Part shown: in pieces, positions 6,924 through 16,116 of the stretch
How positions within the stretch are numbered: position 1 is the first letter of the stretch
How the letters are laid out: each line of letters starts with the position of its first letter
From: a virus
DNA length: 40,284 nucleotides
IMG/VR virus record: IMGVR_UViG_3300006737_000065
Span: 1 to 40,284 of that record
Reading direction: 5' to 3' (one strand)
Notes under the pieces: model-generated
The model's database searches: none
The model's input: the letters and a program-made list of their open reading frames with translations, nothing else
What the model was told of the DNA's origin: nothing
Program-made: the position numbers and the translations under genes

Positions 6924-7095
6924 GAAAAAAAGCCGGGTCAACGAAGCAGGCAACTACACCAAGCCCATGATGCGGAAGCGTCTTTTTGCGGCCATCAAAG
7001 CAGGCGGCAAAGGCGGCGCTCCGGGCCAGTGGTCTGCCCGCAAAGCGCAGATGCTCGCCAAGCGGTACAAGGAGAAAGGCGGGGGTTACAAATGA
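6916..7095 (+). CDS. Small basic protein, 59 aa
   Basis: Below common length cut-offs but well supported. ATG overlaps the end of the HNH gene by 8 bp, and its TGA overlaps the next start as ATGA. The protein is strongly basic (KKSRVNEAGNYTKPMMRKR near the start, then a Gly/Lys segment, and YKEKGGGYK at the end). I recall the NEAGNYTKP...RKRLF pattern from short conserved proteins of marine phages and large viruses, of unknown function. A charge this high suggests binding to DNA or RNA. Confidence 0.7.
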   Translation: MAEKKSRVNEAGNYTKPMMRKRLFAAIKAGGKGGAPGQWSARKAQMLAKRYKEKGGGYK

Positions 7096-7328
7096 AAGAG
7101 ACGCAGAAGTCCCTTAAACGCTGGGGCGATCAAAACTGGCGCACCAAATCAGGCAAGCCTAGCACACAAGGCAAGGATGCTACAGGCGAACGCTACCTCC
7201 CTGAGAAAAAGATAAAAAGCATGACCGATGAGGCATATGCTTCTTTGACTAGGCACAAGCAGGACAAACTTCGCAAGGGCATCCAACACGCCAAGGGTCA
7301 TCCGAAGTATCCAAAAGGACTAGCTTAA
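7092..7328 (+). CDS. Small basic protein, 78 aa, DUF5872-like
   Basis: The protein begins KSLKRWGDQNWRTKSGKPS and continues with GERYLPEKKI, a pattern I associate with the short basic DUF5872-like proteins of phages and large viruses; this placement is from memory. Function is unknown; the Lys-rich content suggests nucleic-acid binding. ATG at 7092 was chosen over an upstream in-frame start because it forms ATGA with the preceding stop. The following gene begins on the base after its stop. Confidence 0.7.
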   Translation: MKETQKSLKRWGDQNWRTKSGKPSTQGKDATGERYLPEKKIKSMTDEAYASLTRHKQDKLRKGIQHAKGHPKYPKGLA

Positions 7329-7646
7329 ATGGCCGTCTCCCCCAAAAAGCGAAGGAACGCGGCGCGAGGCGCTATGCTTATGAAGAAGCACGGCCTCTCG
7401 GGCTACAACAAGCCCAAGCGCACGCCTAAGCACCCCAAGAAGTCGCACATTGTGTTAGCCAAAGAAGGCGACACCATCAAGCTGATTCGCTTTGGCGAGC
7501 AGGGCGCGAAGACCGCAGGCAACCGCAAAACAGGTGAGGGAGACAAGATGCGTAAGAAGCGAGCTAGCTTCAAGGCGCGGCACGCGAAGAACATCGCCAA
7601 AGGCAAACTCAGCGCGGCTTACTGGGCCGACAAAGTGAAGTGGTAA
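7329..7646 (+). CDS. Small basic protein, 105 aa
   Basis: The protein is Lys/Arg-rich throughout. It has HPKKSHIVLAKEGD and LIRFGEQG in the middle and SFKARHAKNIAKGKLSAAYW near the end. This arrangement recurs in uncharacterised proteins of marine phages. With its two predecessors it makes a run of three tiny basic proteins between the HNH nuclease and the terminase, so packaging or nucleoprotein roles are plausible. Its stop overlaps the next start as TAATG. Confidence 0.7.
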   Translation: MAVSPKKRRNAARGAMLMKKHGLSGYNKPKRTPKHPKKSHIVLAKEGDTIKLIRFGEQGAKTAGNRKTGEGDKMRKKRASFKARHAKNIAKGKLSAAYWADKVKW

Positions 7647-8362
7647 TGAGTAACGGATTTTCGGACCAACAATACACCGAGAGTGTTCGCGAAGGAGGCA
7701 TTCCGCTTCTTTCCAACTTCCCGGCTACAGGCAACTTGGCGCTTGTGTCTTACGACGATTTTCGCGCGGCCCGCTCACACCTTGACGGCTTTGGGTCGGG
7801 CGCAAATGGGACATGGATGCCCCACGATGAACAGTTGATGATTGATGACACGAAAGACATGGTTTTGGGGGAACAGCAAAAACTGATCGATAGTTACGAT
7901 GACCCGATCGCAGCGTTTGCCAAAGATGGACTAAAGGCGGTAGACGGCCAAACCGACACTTCCGATATACCCAAGGCCCGGATTGCCCCCGTCTACATAG
8001 ACGGTCGGTACGAGCTTAGGGAAAAAGAGTTTGCAGAAAACCGCCGTCGCCGCGCAGAGGAATCCGATGCTGCGGCGTATGAACCTATAGAACCTATAGA
8101 GCCGATGGCTTTTTCTGAACTTAAACCCATAAAAGCAGCCCCTGAAGCTGCGGACCCAAACTTTGGTGGCCCTCTGACGGAAGAAGAAATACAAGGCAAT
8201 CGCAGTTTTTTCGAGGAGGCCCGCGCTGACGCCGCGAAAAAAGCCCTAGCTATTAAGAAGAGACAAGACGAGAGGGATAGAAAGAAAAAAGAAGAAGACG
8301 CCAAAATGACAGGCGCAAAGCCGGACTATTCGCCTCTCGGCGTTTCCATTAAGGAAGACTAA
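7646..8362 (+). CDS. Hypothetical protein directly before the terminase
   Basis: The 238-residue protein is not recognised. It has an N-terminal mixed region, a short EPIEPIEP repeat near residue 150 encoded by a 9-bp DNA repeat, and a highly charged coiled-coil-like C-terminus (about 185-225). ATG at 7646 overlaps the previous stop (TAATG) and is preferred to a GTG two codons upstream. It overlaps the large terminase start in the same way. Position and coiled coil make it a second candidate for the small terminase subunit, without direct evidence. Confidence 0.6.
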   Translation: MSNGFSDQQYTESVREGGIPLLSNFPATGNLALVSYDDFRAARSHLDGFGSGANGTWMPHDEQLMIDDTKDMVLGEQQKLIDSYDDPIAAFAKDGLKAVDGQTDTSDIPKARIAPVYIDGRYELREKEFAENRRRRAEESDAAAYEPIEPIEPMAFSELKPIKAAPEAADPNFGGPLTEEEIQGNRSFFEEARADAAKKALAIKKRQDERDRKKKEEDAKMTGAKPDYSPLGVSIKED

Positions 8363-10062
8363 TGAGCCTCCCCTTTGAAGGTGAAGCCTTAGAAGCCCTG
8401 TGCGACCCGTCCATAAGCCTGCGCGCTTACGCTCAAATCATTGACCAGAAGACGGGACAAGAGCACACCTTCGACCCGTTCGCGATTACCGACCGTCTAC
8501 AGGAGACTGTAGTCTCGTACTACTCAGAGCCTCCTGTGACGGCTTTGGGGCAGACCAAGTGGCTTACCCTCCTCGGATACCGTCAGGCAGGCAAGAGCCT
8601 TACCTCAGAGCTTTGTGGGTACGTCAAGGCCGCGTACACACCGGGACACGATCACGTCTGTATTGCGGATAATCGTGACCGGGCCGAATACCTGCACCGT
8701 CGCATCCACTTGACACACAGCCGATGGCCAGAGCCAGTGCGTTCGCCGACCGTTCCCAACCGAGAGGTTCGACAGTTGACCTTCCAGCACGGCGGCAAGA
8801 TGCGCGTTTTGTCTGGTGAGTCGGGCGCGGTTGGTATCGGTCAGTCGCCAGACAGCTTTCACGGGTCGGAGCTTCCGTACTGGCGTAACGCGGGGCACCA
8901 GTTCTCGATGATTTATCCGTCGATGATTAACCGAGACCATTCCCAAGTCCTCTTGGAGTCAACGCCCTCGCCGATGAGCGAGCCTTCGGCGGAATGGTGG
9001 CGCGACCACTGCCGTGACGCAAAGCTAAGTCGCGGTCGCTGGGCGTATGCGTTCTTCCCGTTTTGGGACGGCGTCCTCAACCGGCGTCCATGGGTTAAGG
9101 GTCAGAAGTTAACCCTTGAGGAAATCAAGCTTCTGGAGAAGTACGGGCATCTTGGGCTAGAGAAAGACAATCTACAGTTTCGCCGTCTTATGATTGAGAC
9201 CGATGCCGAGATTCGACGAAACCCTGACCTGTTCCGGGTCTACTATCCGTTCGACGACATTAGCTGCTGGATCGCCTCTGTAGGTTCCGTATTTCATTCT
9301 ACGCTTCTAAAGCGCCACCAAGACTCTATCCTTGTGCCTTGGAACGGGCCTTACATGGAATACGAAAAGCCTGAAGGTGGAGCCGTTTACGCCATCGGCG
9401 TTGACCCTGCGGGTTATGCTGCTCGCGATCATGCCGCATTTCAAGTGCTAAAGGTGTACGATGGAGAATGGACCCAAGTCGCAGCCTACGGAGGCATCAC
9501 TGACCCCGTGGTATTCGCGAAGAAAATCAATGAGGTTGGCAAGAAGTACAACAATGCGCTTGTGGCTGTGGAGAGCAACGGGGTTGGTGTTGCTACTTTG
9601 GCTTTACTTGAAGAGCTTGGTTATCCAAATCTCTACTACGAAAAGCCCTATAAGCCCGGAATCGCTGCTACTGCTAAATCCGTAACGATGATGCTCTCAT
9701 ACCTTCAAGACGCCTTGAAGGACGAACTCATTCTTCGTGACGAGGACACGGTTGGTCAGCTTGGGTCTTATCGCGAAGACAAGCGTACCGAGCGAAGCGC
9801 GCTGTCAGAGATGCTGCATTCCGGCAAATCGGGCAAACGCCGCGACAGGCACCACTGGGATAAAATCTCTGCGCTTCAAATCGCCTGCACCGCTGCCCGT
9901 ATGTGCCCCCGTAAATACCGCAAAGAAACTCCTGAGGGCCTAGAAAATGTGGTGCTCTTCCGGGACATGACATATGAACAGGTACAGAGTCATCGGAAAA
10001 AAGACTCCGAAGGAAGCTCTAAAACCAAATGGCGTCGAAGCCGCTATCGACGGAGGAAGTAA
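8362..10062 (+). CDS. terL: Terminase large subunit
   Basis: This 566-residue protein is the ATP-driven packaging motor and nuclease. The ATPase half shows a Walker-A-like loop GYRQAGKS (residues 72-79, K78) and an HGSELPYW segment (E170), which stands in for Walker B plus the catalytic glutamate in this type of terminase. The C-terminal RNase-H-like nuclease has its acidic residues in GVDPAG (D348), AVESNG (E404) and HHWDKIS (D500). All key residues are present, so it looks functional. It starts by TAATG overlap and ends by TAATG into the next gene. Confidence 0.92.
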   Translation: MSLPFEGEALEALCDPSISLRAYAQIIDQKTGQEHTFDPFAITDRLQETVVSYYSEPPVTALGQTKWLTLLGYRQAGKSLTSELCGYVKAAYTPGHDHVCIADNRDRAEYLHRRIHLTHSRWPEPVRSPTVPNREVRQLTFQHGGKMRVLSGESGAVGIGQSPDSFHGSELPYWRNAGHQFSMIYPSMINRDHSQVLLESTPSPMSEPSAEWWRDHCRDAKLSRGRWAYAFFPFWDGVLNRRPWVKGQKLTLEEIKLLEKYGHLGLEKDNLQFRRLMIETDAEIRRNPDLFRVYYPFDDISCWIASVGSVFHSTLLKRHQDSILVPWNGPYMEYEKPEGGAVYAIGVDPAGYAARDHAAFQVLKVYDGEWTQVAAYGGITDPVVFAKKINEVGKKYNNALVAVESNGVGVATLALLEELGYPNLYYEKPYKPGIAATAKSVTMMLSYLQDALKDELILRDEDTVGQLGSYREDKRTERSALSEMLHSGKSGKRRDRHHWDKISALQIACTAARMCPRKYRKETPEGLENVVLFRDMTYEQVQSHRKKDSEGSSKTKWRRSRYRRRK

Positions 10063-10250
10063 TGCCAGAATCAGACGCGCAGAAACGCAGCGACATGTCT
10101 CTCGGCGACCTCATGTCGCAAATCGCGGACCTCCGAAAGCAAGAGCTTCTCTCAAGCCGAATGCCGATTAAGGACGACCTAGCGGAGTCCAACATGATGG
10201 ACTATGATATGCGGCAAGAGCAGCGCCGCGAAAGGAGTCCTGATGCCTAA
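10062..10250 (+). CDS. Hypothetical short protein after the terminase
   Basis: Sixty-two residues, acidic and helical, with no recognised family. The start at 10062 is fixed by GGAGG upstream and the TAATG overlap with terL; an upstream in-frame ATG was rejected. It overlaps the next gene by 8 bp. It may be a coupling spacer or a minor virion protein. Confidence 0.65.
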   Translation: MPESDAQKRSDMSLGDLMSQIADLRKQELLSSRMPIKDDLAESNMMDYDMRQEQRRERSPDA

Positions 10251-11016
10251 GGTTACGTTCAGTCCCTTTATTGCTGGGCACATCCCTACGGGCGAAGAGG
10301 TATTCGACTACCTTTACTCCATCCCTGAAGCAGGCACACCAGACTCCTGCTCTGTTTTAAACGGCTGGCTGGACGCGGACAACTTTGACAAAATCGGTCG
10401 CAGGCAGGTTGATTTCAACTCTTTACAACGAAATGCGACCTCGGGTGGCAAGTCTGTTTGCGGAACCGCTCACATAGACTATTTCTCCCCCGTACAAAGC
10501 AGAACCGAATCTGAGCCTGCTACTGACGGGTGGTTCAACGGTGTATCTGCCCCCGAAACAGCGAGCGCCAATAACTTTATCGCAATCCCCGGCGGGTCGG
10601 TTCAGTTCTACTTGCCTTACAAGGCGTTTGTTTTGTTGACGTGGCAGGTTTGTTGGACCAATGACTCGAACGGGACCGAACGGGAAAGCCACATCCGCCT
10701 GTTTGTCGATGACAAGCGCGTAGGGCTGGACGAGACGGAGAAAGACAACTCCTGCAATGTTCGCCGGGTTCGCCGGACGCAGTGGCCTGCGGACTATGAG
10801 TCTTCCGACGCTAGCGTTAAGTTTAACTTTTTAAGAGGGCGCTACAAGAGCAGGTACTGGTCAGGGCACCAATGGCTTCCTCTGCCCGGACGGACTCCTT
10901 TATCAAAAGGGTTTCATTCTGCGTCCTTAAGGGTTATTCAAGATCAAGACGTAAAGCAGACTCGGGTTCGCATCCGGTCGCTTAAATACATATTCTTTAA
11001 AGCATCAGACGACTGA
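10243..11016 (+). CDS. Putative beta-rich virion or fibre-type protein
   Basis: Of 257 residues, the middle and end alternate hydrophobic and polar residues as in a beta-sandwich. NGWLDADNF near residue 38 and a GGSVQFYLPYKAFVLLTWQV stretch recall head-fibre or jelly-roll proteins of short-tailed phages. A weakly similar plan (DTDGINENF, GGTVWICASLQLI) is present in the 240-residue protein at 24677. The start follows AAAGGAG with a good spacer. No enzyme motif is visible, so a structural role is inferred. Confidence 0.6.
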   Translation: MPKVTFSPFIAGHIPTGEEVFDYLYSIPEAGTPDSCSVLNGWLDADNFDKIGRRQVDFNSLQRNATSGGKSVCGTAHIDYFSPVQSRTESEPATDGWFNGVSAPETASANNFIAIPGGSVQFYLPYKAFVLLTWQVCWTNDSNGTERESHIRLFVDDKRVGLDETEKDNSCNVRRVRRTQWPADYESSDASVKFNFLRGRYKSRYWSGHQWLPLPGRTPLSKGFHSASLRVIQDQDVKQTRVRIRSLKYIFFKASDD

Positions 11017-11023
11017 GGTAAAC

Positions 11024-11674
11024 ATGTCAGACATGAGCACCACGCCAAGCTACCGCAGCGGCGGAACCCTTAGGGATGTGGATTACACCGACACCTCTGG
11101 CAGCGCCTACGGAAACTTAAGTAAAACCCAGCAGAACAAGATGGACCGCGCCGCCAATCTTGACTCTAAAGGCAAAGCCGTCAAGGCTGAAGAGCTTAGG
11201 AATAAAGCCCTTTACGGGACAAAAGACCCTACAGAAATCGCGAAAATGAAACTGCTCGAAGAGGCCCGCAAGTTCGACATGACAGGCGGGGCCTCGGCAG
11301 GCGTATCTCGCCAAGAGCGTGAAGAAACAATGGCTGCCGCCCGACAGGCGGGTGAACAGAGCGCGCAAGGCATTCAGACAATGCTTGCTCGGAAGGAAAT
11401 GTCCGGGGCCGGGATTCAGTCTCCCGGAGCGCTACAACAGGCCGCTCGCGATGCCGGGTCAGGCACCGCCGCCCTTGAAGCAGACGCTTCCGCCCGCTTG
11501 ACAAAACTTGATGTAGACCGGCGAAACGCTAAGAAGGCGGAACTTATGGCGGCGCTAGCAGGCTCTCCAATCGCTCCGCCGACCGCAGCCCAACAGGCCG
11601 CTACAACACTTGCCACAGATGTCGCGCCTCAAATCATAGGTGACCTCGTCTACGGCTACACACAGGTGGCTTAA
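11024..11674 (+). CDS. Putative internal virion protein, Ala-rich helical
   Basis: The 216-residue protein is rich in Ala, Gly, Lys and Glu, with long predicted helices and no enzyme motifs. Such proteins between terminase and portal, or after the tail genes, are often ejected or internal core components, but no family is recognised. GAGGT lies five bases before the ATG. Its TAA is followed after one base by the next start. Confidence 0.55.
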   Translation: MSDMSTTPSYRSGGTLRDVDYTDTSGSAYGNLSKTQQNKMDRAANLDSKGKAVKAEELRNKALYGTKDPTEIAKMKLLEEARKFDMTGGASAGVSRQEREETMAAARQAGEQSAQGIQTMLARKEMSGAGIQSPGALQQAARDAGSGTAALEADASARLTKLDVDRRNAKKAELMAALAGSPIAPPTAAQQAATTLATDVAPQIIGDLVYGYTQVA

Positions 11675-11675
11675 C

Positions 11676-13073
11676 ATGGCAGTCGAAGAACCAAAGTCTG
11701 ACGAACAAATGGCAATGCTGATGCAGCAGGTCCGTGACATCGACATGCAAAAGCGCCGCCAAGCAATGCAGATGGGTGGCGCAATCGGAGGCCGGGCAGC
11801 GTACCGACAAAGTGGGGCGACGTTCGCGCAGCTTCAACAGTTTGCTCCCATGCCGGGCGGATTTATGCCCGCCGATATGGCTAAGTTTAACAAGCCTCTT
11901 CTCGACGCCTATAACGAACTGACCACCGCGCAGGCGGCCATCGGCGGGGGCAACGACAAAGAGCAGATGAAGCAGCGCGTCATCTTCCACAAGGCCGCGA
12001 TGGCGGAAGGCGTTAAGCTGCTCAATCAAAAGCGTAAGCTCGCCAACGACATTGAGAAGAAAAAAATCGACAAGCAAATCGATCAGGCCAAAGAACATAT
12101 TGACGCTCTCGACAACATGGAAGGTATCACTGGAAAATCTGGCGGTATCTCAGAGTACGACCGGGGCCGCGCTGCGGCCTACTCTGCGGTTGCTCAGGCG
12201 GAAAAAACTGGCGCTTCAATGACGGACGGCATGGCAATAGGAAAAATGGGCACACTTAGAAGCCAAGAGGCGATTGATGCTTTTAAAATAGAGCTTCGAC
12301 GCGCCCATGAAAAGAGCTTTGGGTCAGACGTATCAGACTTTGTCGGTAAAGTAGAGCCTGCAATAGACTCTATCGCCGAGGAGCTTGCCGCTGAGGGGAA
12401 ACTAAAACCCGGCGGCTCTGCGGAGATTGCACAAGAACTAGATCCCGAAGGCAACCCTTACTTAGGTCCGGGCGGCGCTCAAGGTAGAGAGGCCATCCTT
12501 ACATTGATGGCACAGAACATTGAGAACCTTAACGCCGCGACCGGCGGAAAGCTTAACGCAGAGATACAACAGATTGCTTCTGCGAGCACAGGTGGCCGCA
12601 CTACCGACATTATGGAAGCGGCGGACCTTACAGTCAATCGGGGCCTAACCTCCCCTGAAGACAAGAAGAGGTACATGGCGGATATGAACGAGCAAAAGGC
12701 TAGCGTGCTCGACAACATGCTCAGGCCCGGAGCAAGTCCTGAGCACAAGAAAATGCTTGCCGCTTTGACACAATCTGAGGCTTTTCAAAAGGGTAAGAAG
12801 GCTTCAGGCCTTGTCACTGACGAAGCCTTTGTCCGCCACCTGCGTCATGGCTATCGAACGACAGCCCGCGAGGGCCGCGTTCAAGACAGAGCGACTCTTG
12901 CTAAGTTGAACGTAGGGCGAAAACCGGCTACTGGTCCTCAGGCCTCCGCCATGAACGCCTTGGCCGCTGCCGTAAGTACAAAAATAGCACCCAAGCGCCC
13001 CGGCGCGGCAGTAATAAACGCCCAAGACCCTGTGATGGTCACGGCAACAACAGACGAAATAGCTCAGGCTTAA
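11676..13073 (+). CDS. Putative virion protein, 465 aa, coiled coil
   Basis: Mainly helical. The N-terminal 40 residues are Met/Gln-rich (AMLMQQVRDIDMQKRRQAMQ). A charged coiled coil runs at about residues 95-150, and an Ala/Gly-rich remainder follows. ATG at 11676, one base after the previous stop, is preferred to an upstream in-frame start inside the previous gene. No known domain is visible. Together with its neighbours it looks like an internal or ejected virion component. Confidence 0.55.
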   Translation: MAVEEPKSDEQMAMLMQQVRDIDMQKRRQAMQMGGAIGGRAAYRQSGATFAQLQQFAPMPGGFMPADMAKFNKPLLDAYNELTTAQAAIGGGNDKEQMKQRVIFHKAAMAEGVKLLNQKRKLANDIEKKKIDKQIDQAKEHIDALDNMEGITGKSGGISEYDRGRAAAYSAVAQAEKTGASMTDGMAIGKMGTLRSQEAIDAFKIELRRAHEKSFGSDVSDFVGKVEPAIDSIAEELAAEGKLKPGGSAEIAQELDPEGNPYLGPGGAQGREAILTLMAQNIENLNAATGGKLNAEIQQIASASTGGRTTDIMEAADLTVNRGLTSPEDKKRYMADMNEQKASVLDNMLRPGASPEHKKMLAALTQSEAFQKGKKASGLVTDEAFVRHLRHGYRTTAREGRVQDRATLAKLNVGRKPATGPQASAMNALAAAVSTKIAPKRPGAAVINAQDPVMVTATTDEIAQA

Positions 13074-13082
13074 GGAAATACA

Positions 13083-14300
13083 ATGGCTTTTAAACGAGAT
13101 GATCGAGTAGTTGCTGCGCGCAAAGCCCTCAAGGGCGCTAAAAAATCAGCAAGAAAAGATCGTGGCACGGGGATGCCTCAAGCCAAAGAAAGCGGAGGCC
13201 TTTTTGATGAAGAAGGAGAGGCTGAACGTAAGGGCCAGATACAGGCTGGACGAGAGCTAGCTGTAGCAAGAGGCGTTCGCCCCGGAACAGAACGTCCCAC
13301 GCCGATGTTTGAAAATATCCCCAAAGAGTTCGACCCTGACTTCGAAGACGAGTTTGTGATGGAGGGCGAAACCACAAAGCAGGCTCCATTTAAGGGTGCG
13401 GGCGGGTACAGCTACACCCAGAACGCCGCAGGCGACTACGAGTTTGTAGGCCCTGACGGCAAAAAGGGTGTCGCCAAAAAGGGGACTAAGGCTCACGCCT
13501 CTATTTTCTCGGAGATGACGGGCAAGGGAAGCTTGTACAAAAAAACAGGTTCATCAGGTGGTACATCTAGCCGCTCCGCCCCCGCGCAAACGACACTAGC
13601 GATGCTTGAGGGCGGAGAGTCAGAAGTTGAAAACACTTTTGGGGCCACATCAGAGTACGGTGATGAAGACATCCGGCTTGACGCTCAAAGCCCTCTTACT
13701 GAAGACGATATGCAAGTAAGACTTGTTTATGACGCCCTTCCCGCAGACGCCTCGACTGCTATTACAAATAGCCTGCGTACACTCGGCTCTCGCAGGCGGA
13801 CAAAAGATGACCCACTTGGGAGCGCTCGCGGAGAGGGTTACGCTCTAAGCACAGAGAAGCGTGCCGCGTTTAATACCATTTTGCCTTTTCTAGAGGACAA
13901 GATTGACTCATCCATGCCTAGCGGAAAAGCAAGCCGAAACTTCAGGAGCCGCGTTGCAGGTGCCGCGTTGCAACGTATTGATTTTGACGCTATTGCTGAC
14001 GGCGCTGATCCCAACGCTGAGATTGATAAGGCTATTGCCGCAGCCCAAAGACGCTACCCCGAAATGATGGCGGAGTTCAGAGAACAGCAAGACGCTGCTA
14101 CTCGGAGAAGCGGCGGCTATATTAGCCCCGGCATGAGTCCTAACACCCGCGCGAAAGATTACTCCGCCTTCGGTGCTTTCGAGTACGGAAAAGAAGGATT
14201 CACGGACTTGAGAAACCAAGCTGCGCGAGTCGCAGCGGCCCGTGAAGAAGAAGAAGCGCGTCAGGGACGAGCAGCTTCCGGTGGTCAAGTTCTAGAATAG
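13083..14300 (+). CDS. Virion-associated candidate, second GGYSY module protein
   Basis: The 405-residue protein has a Lys-rich start. At about residues 103-140 it carries GGYSY, GPDG and GTKAHASI, matching the module in the protein at 6152. The rest is charged and probably partly disordered (Ser-rich near 155-165), with a helical Glu/Arg-rich end. AAGGAA precedes ATG. The function is unknown; presence before the portal suggests a virion or assembly role. Confidence 0.6.
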   Translation: MAFKRDDRVVAARKALKGAKKSARKDRGTGMPQAKESGGLFDEEGEAERKGQIQAGRELAVARGVRPGTERPTPMFENIPKEFDPDFEDEFVMEGETTKQAPFKGAGGYSYTQNAAGDYEFVGPDGKKGVAKKGTKAHASIFSEMTGKGSLYKKTGSSGGTSSRSAPAQTTLAMLEGGESEVENTFGATSEYGDEDIRLDAQSPLTEDDMQVRLVYDALPADASTAITNSLRTLGSRRRTKDDPLGSARGEGYALSTEKRAAFNTILPFLEDKIDSSMPSGKASRNFRSRVAGAALQRIDFDAIADGADPNAEIDKAIAAAQRRYPEMMAEFREQQDAATRRSGGYISPGMSPNTRAKDYSAFGAFEYGKEGFTDLRNQAARVAAAREEEEARQGRAASGGQVLE

Positions 14301-14319
14301 TTTTTAAAGAGGGGGGACT

Positions 14320-16107
14320 ATGCCGCTTTCAGGCAAGCAGATTCAAGGGATCATTAGAGCGCATCGCTCGAAATCTCGCACAGAGAGGCAAGACTGGGAC
14401 CGCTGGCGGTCTTGGTACATGTCGGAGTATTGGAATCGGGAAGAAGAGCTTCCTACGGGTTCTACGACCATCGGCGCAGGCTCGTCAGGTGAGGTCAACT
14501 TTGAAACCAACTACCCGTATGCTTTTATCGACACGATGATCGCCAACGTGTGTCCGCAAAATCCGCAAGTTACAGTCCTTGCCCGCCGCGACGAGCTTCG
14601 ACACGCCGCTCGTTTTCGCGAAGCGTTGATTAACGATACCTACAACAGAAACATGCTGCACTCGCTGCTGTGGAAGACCGCAACCGGCGCGTCTATCTGC
14701 GGGCGAGCTTTTATGAAGGCAGTCTGGAACTTTAGAAAAAACAGCGTAGAGATGTTTTTTGTTGACCCTCGGTATATCTTTTTTGATATGGCTGCGGCAA
14801 AGTTTCAAGACACCCGCTACCTTGTTGAAGTTACCGTTCTGACGCAAGCCGAGTTTAAGGGTAGGACCAAAAAGCGAGGGCGCAAGGGCGCTTTGTACAA
14901 CAACAAGGTTGCTGACCGGGCCGTCTTCGGGGGCTTCCCGACATTCCTTCGTGATCAAGCCCGCAACAAAAGCCACCTTAACGAGGCCTCGCGCGACGTG
15001 TACAAGTGGGTGACCGTGTATGAAGTGTACGATTTTGAAGGTGAAGGCCGGTACTACCACTTCCTTGATGACGTGGAAGAGCCTTTGTTCGAGGGCGAGC
15101 TTCCCTATCGCTATATACGCAATCCGTTTGTAATGCTCTCCTTTAACGAGAACATGACGGACCTCGCGGGCCTCTCTGACGTCAAGCTTGTCCAATCGCT
15201 CCAAGAGCGCCTCAATGAGATTGACACCCTAGAGCTATGGCACGCTCATACGTCCACACCTGTGATGCTCGTCAACACGGCGCTAGCGGACAACCCTGAA
15301 GCCATAATGACTGCGCTGCAAGACGCAAATCAGCCGGGCACGATGATTTCTATCCAAGGGAAAGCGAATGCCCCACTGCGCGACATCATCGGCTCCACCC
15401 CAATGCCCGCGTTCTCGCCGCAGTTTGCAGAGATGCGGAATCGCTGCAATCAAGTCATTGAGTTTATCCTCGGCATCCCTCAGTATAGTCGGGGGGTTGT
15501 GGGCGTGGCGGACGTTGCTACGGAGGTCGCGCTTGCCGACACTGCGACCCGAACAAGAAACGGACGACGAATAAAGCAAATCGAAGACTTGGTCTCATCT
15601 TTAGCGGAAAGGGTCATTGGGCTTTACGAGGAGTACCTCGACCCTGATTCTAAACTAGCCATCCGGCTAACGGGAAGCCAAGAAGTATTAGACGTTAGTC
15701 GTGAAACGCTTCGGCTTCGCCCCCAGCGCGATCCTAACGAAGAGCCTTTGGATTTTGATTACGACGCGCTACCGTACTCTCCCACTGAGAACCACAAAAT
15801 CATCCAGCTTCAAAAGTTCCAACAATACTTCCCATTGTTGATGCAAGCGCCAAATGTGGATAAAGAAAAGCTTATTGTAAAGCTGTTAGATCTTTTGCAG
15901 ATTCGAGACGTCATGATGCCTCCACCTCCAACTCCATCCCCAAGCAGCATGGCCGAATCCATGACGGGCATGGATGCCGGACTGCCCGCTGAAGCGGGAC
16001 AACCTCCGGGAGTCGATAGTGTCGTCACAGGCGGGCTTCCTCCGGGAACCCAAGAACCCTCCCCGATGCCTCTTCCGGGCGGCGGTCCCGGCTTCCCCAA
16101 AGTTTAG
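14320..16107 (+). CDS. Portal protein
   Basis: The 595-residue protein forms the dodecameric ring at the capsid vertex through which DNA passes. The evidence is its size, its place before scaffold and capsid, and a portal-like sequence: an N-terminal helical region with Trp/Tyr-rich start, ETNYPYAFIDTMIANV, FVDPRYIFFD near 145, and a long helical stem. The last 70 residues are Pro/Gly/Met-rich and probably disordered. A GGGGGG run lies four bases before ATG. I see no frameshift. Confidence 0.85.
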   Translation: MPLSGKQIQGIIRAHRSKSRTERQDWDRWRSWYMSEYWNREEELPTGSTTIGAGSSGEVNFETNYPYAFIDTMIANVCPQNPQVTVLARRDELRHAARFREALINDTYNRNMLHSLLWKTATGASICGRAFMKAVWNFRKNSVEMFFVDPRYIFFDMAAAKFQDTRYLVEVTVLTQAEFKGRTKKRGRKGALYNNKVADRAVFGGFPTFLRDQARNKSHLNEASRDVYKWVTVYEVYDFEGEGRYYHFLDDVEEPLFEGELPYRYIRNPFVMLSFNENMTDLAGLSDVKLVQSLQERLNEIDTLELWHAHTSTPVMLVNTALADNPEAIMTALQDANQPGTMISIQGKANAPLRDIIGSTPMPAFSPQFAEMRNRCNQVIEFILGIPQYSRGVVGVADVATEVALADTATRTRNGRRIKQIEDLVSSLAERVIGLYEEYLDPDSKLAIRLTGSQEVLDVSRETLRLRPQRDPNEEPLDFDYDALPYSPTENHKIIQLQKFQQYFPLLMQAPNVDKEKLIVKLLDLLQIRDVMMPPPPTPSPSSMAESMTGMDAGLPAEAGQPPGVDSVVTGGLPPGTQEPSPMPLPGGGPGFPKV

Positions 16108-16116
16108 GCGGTAAAT

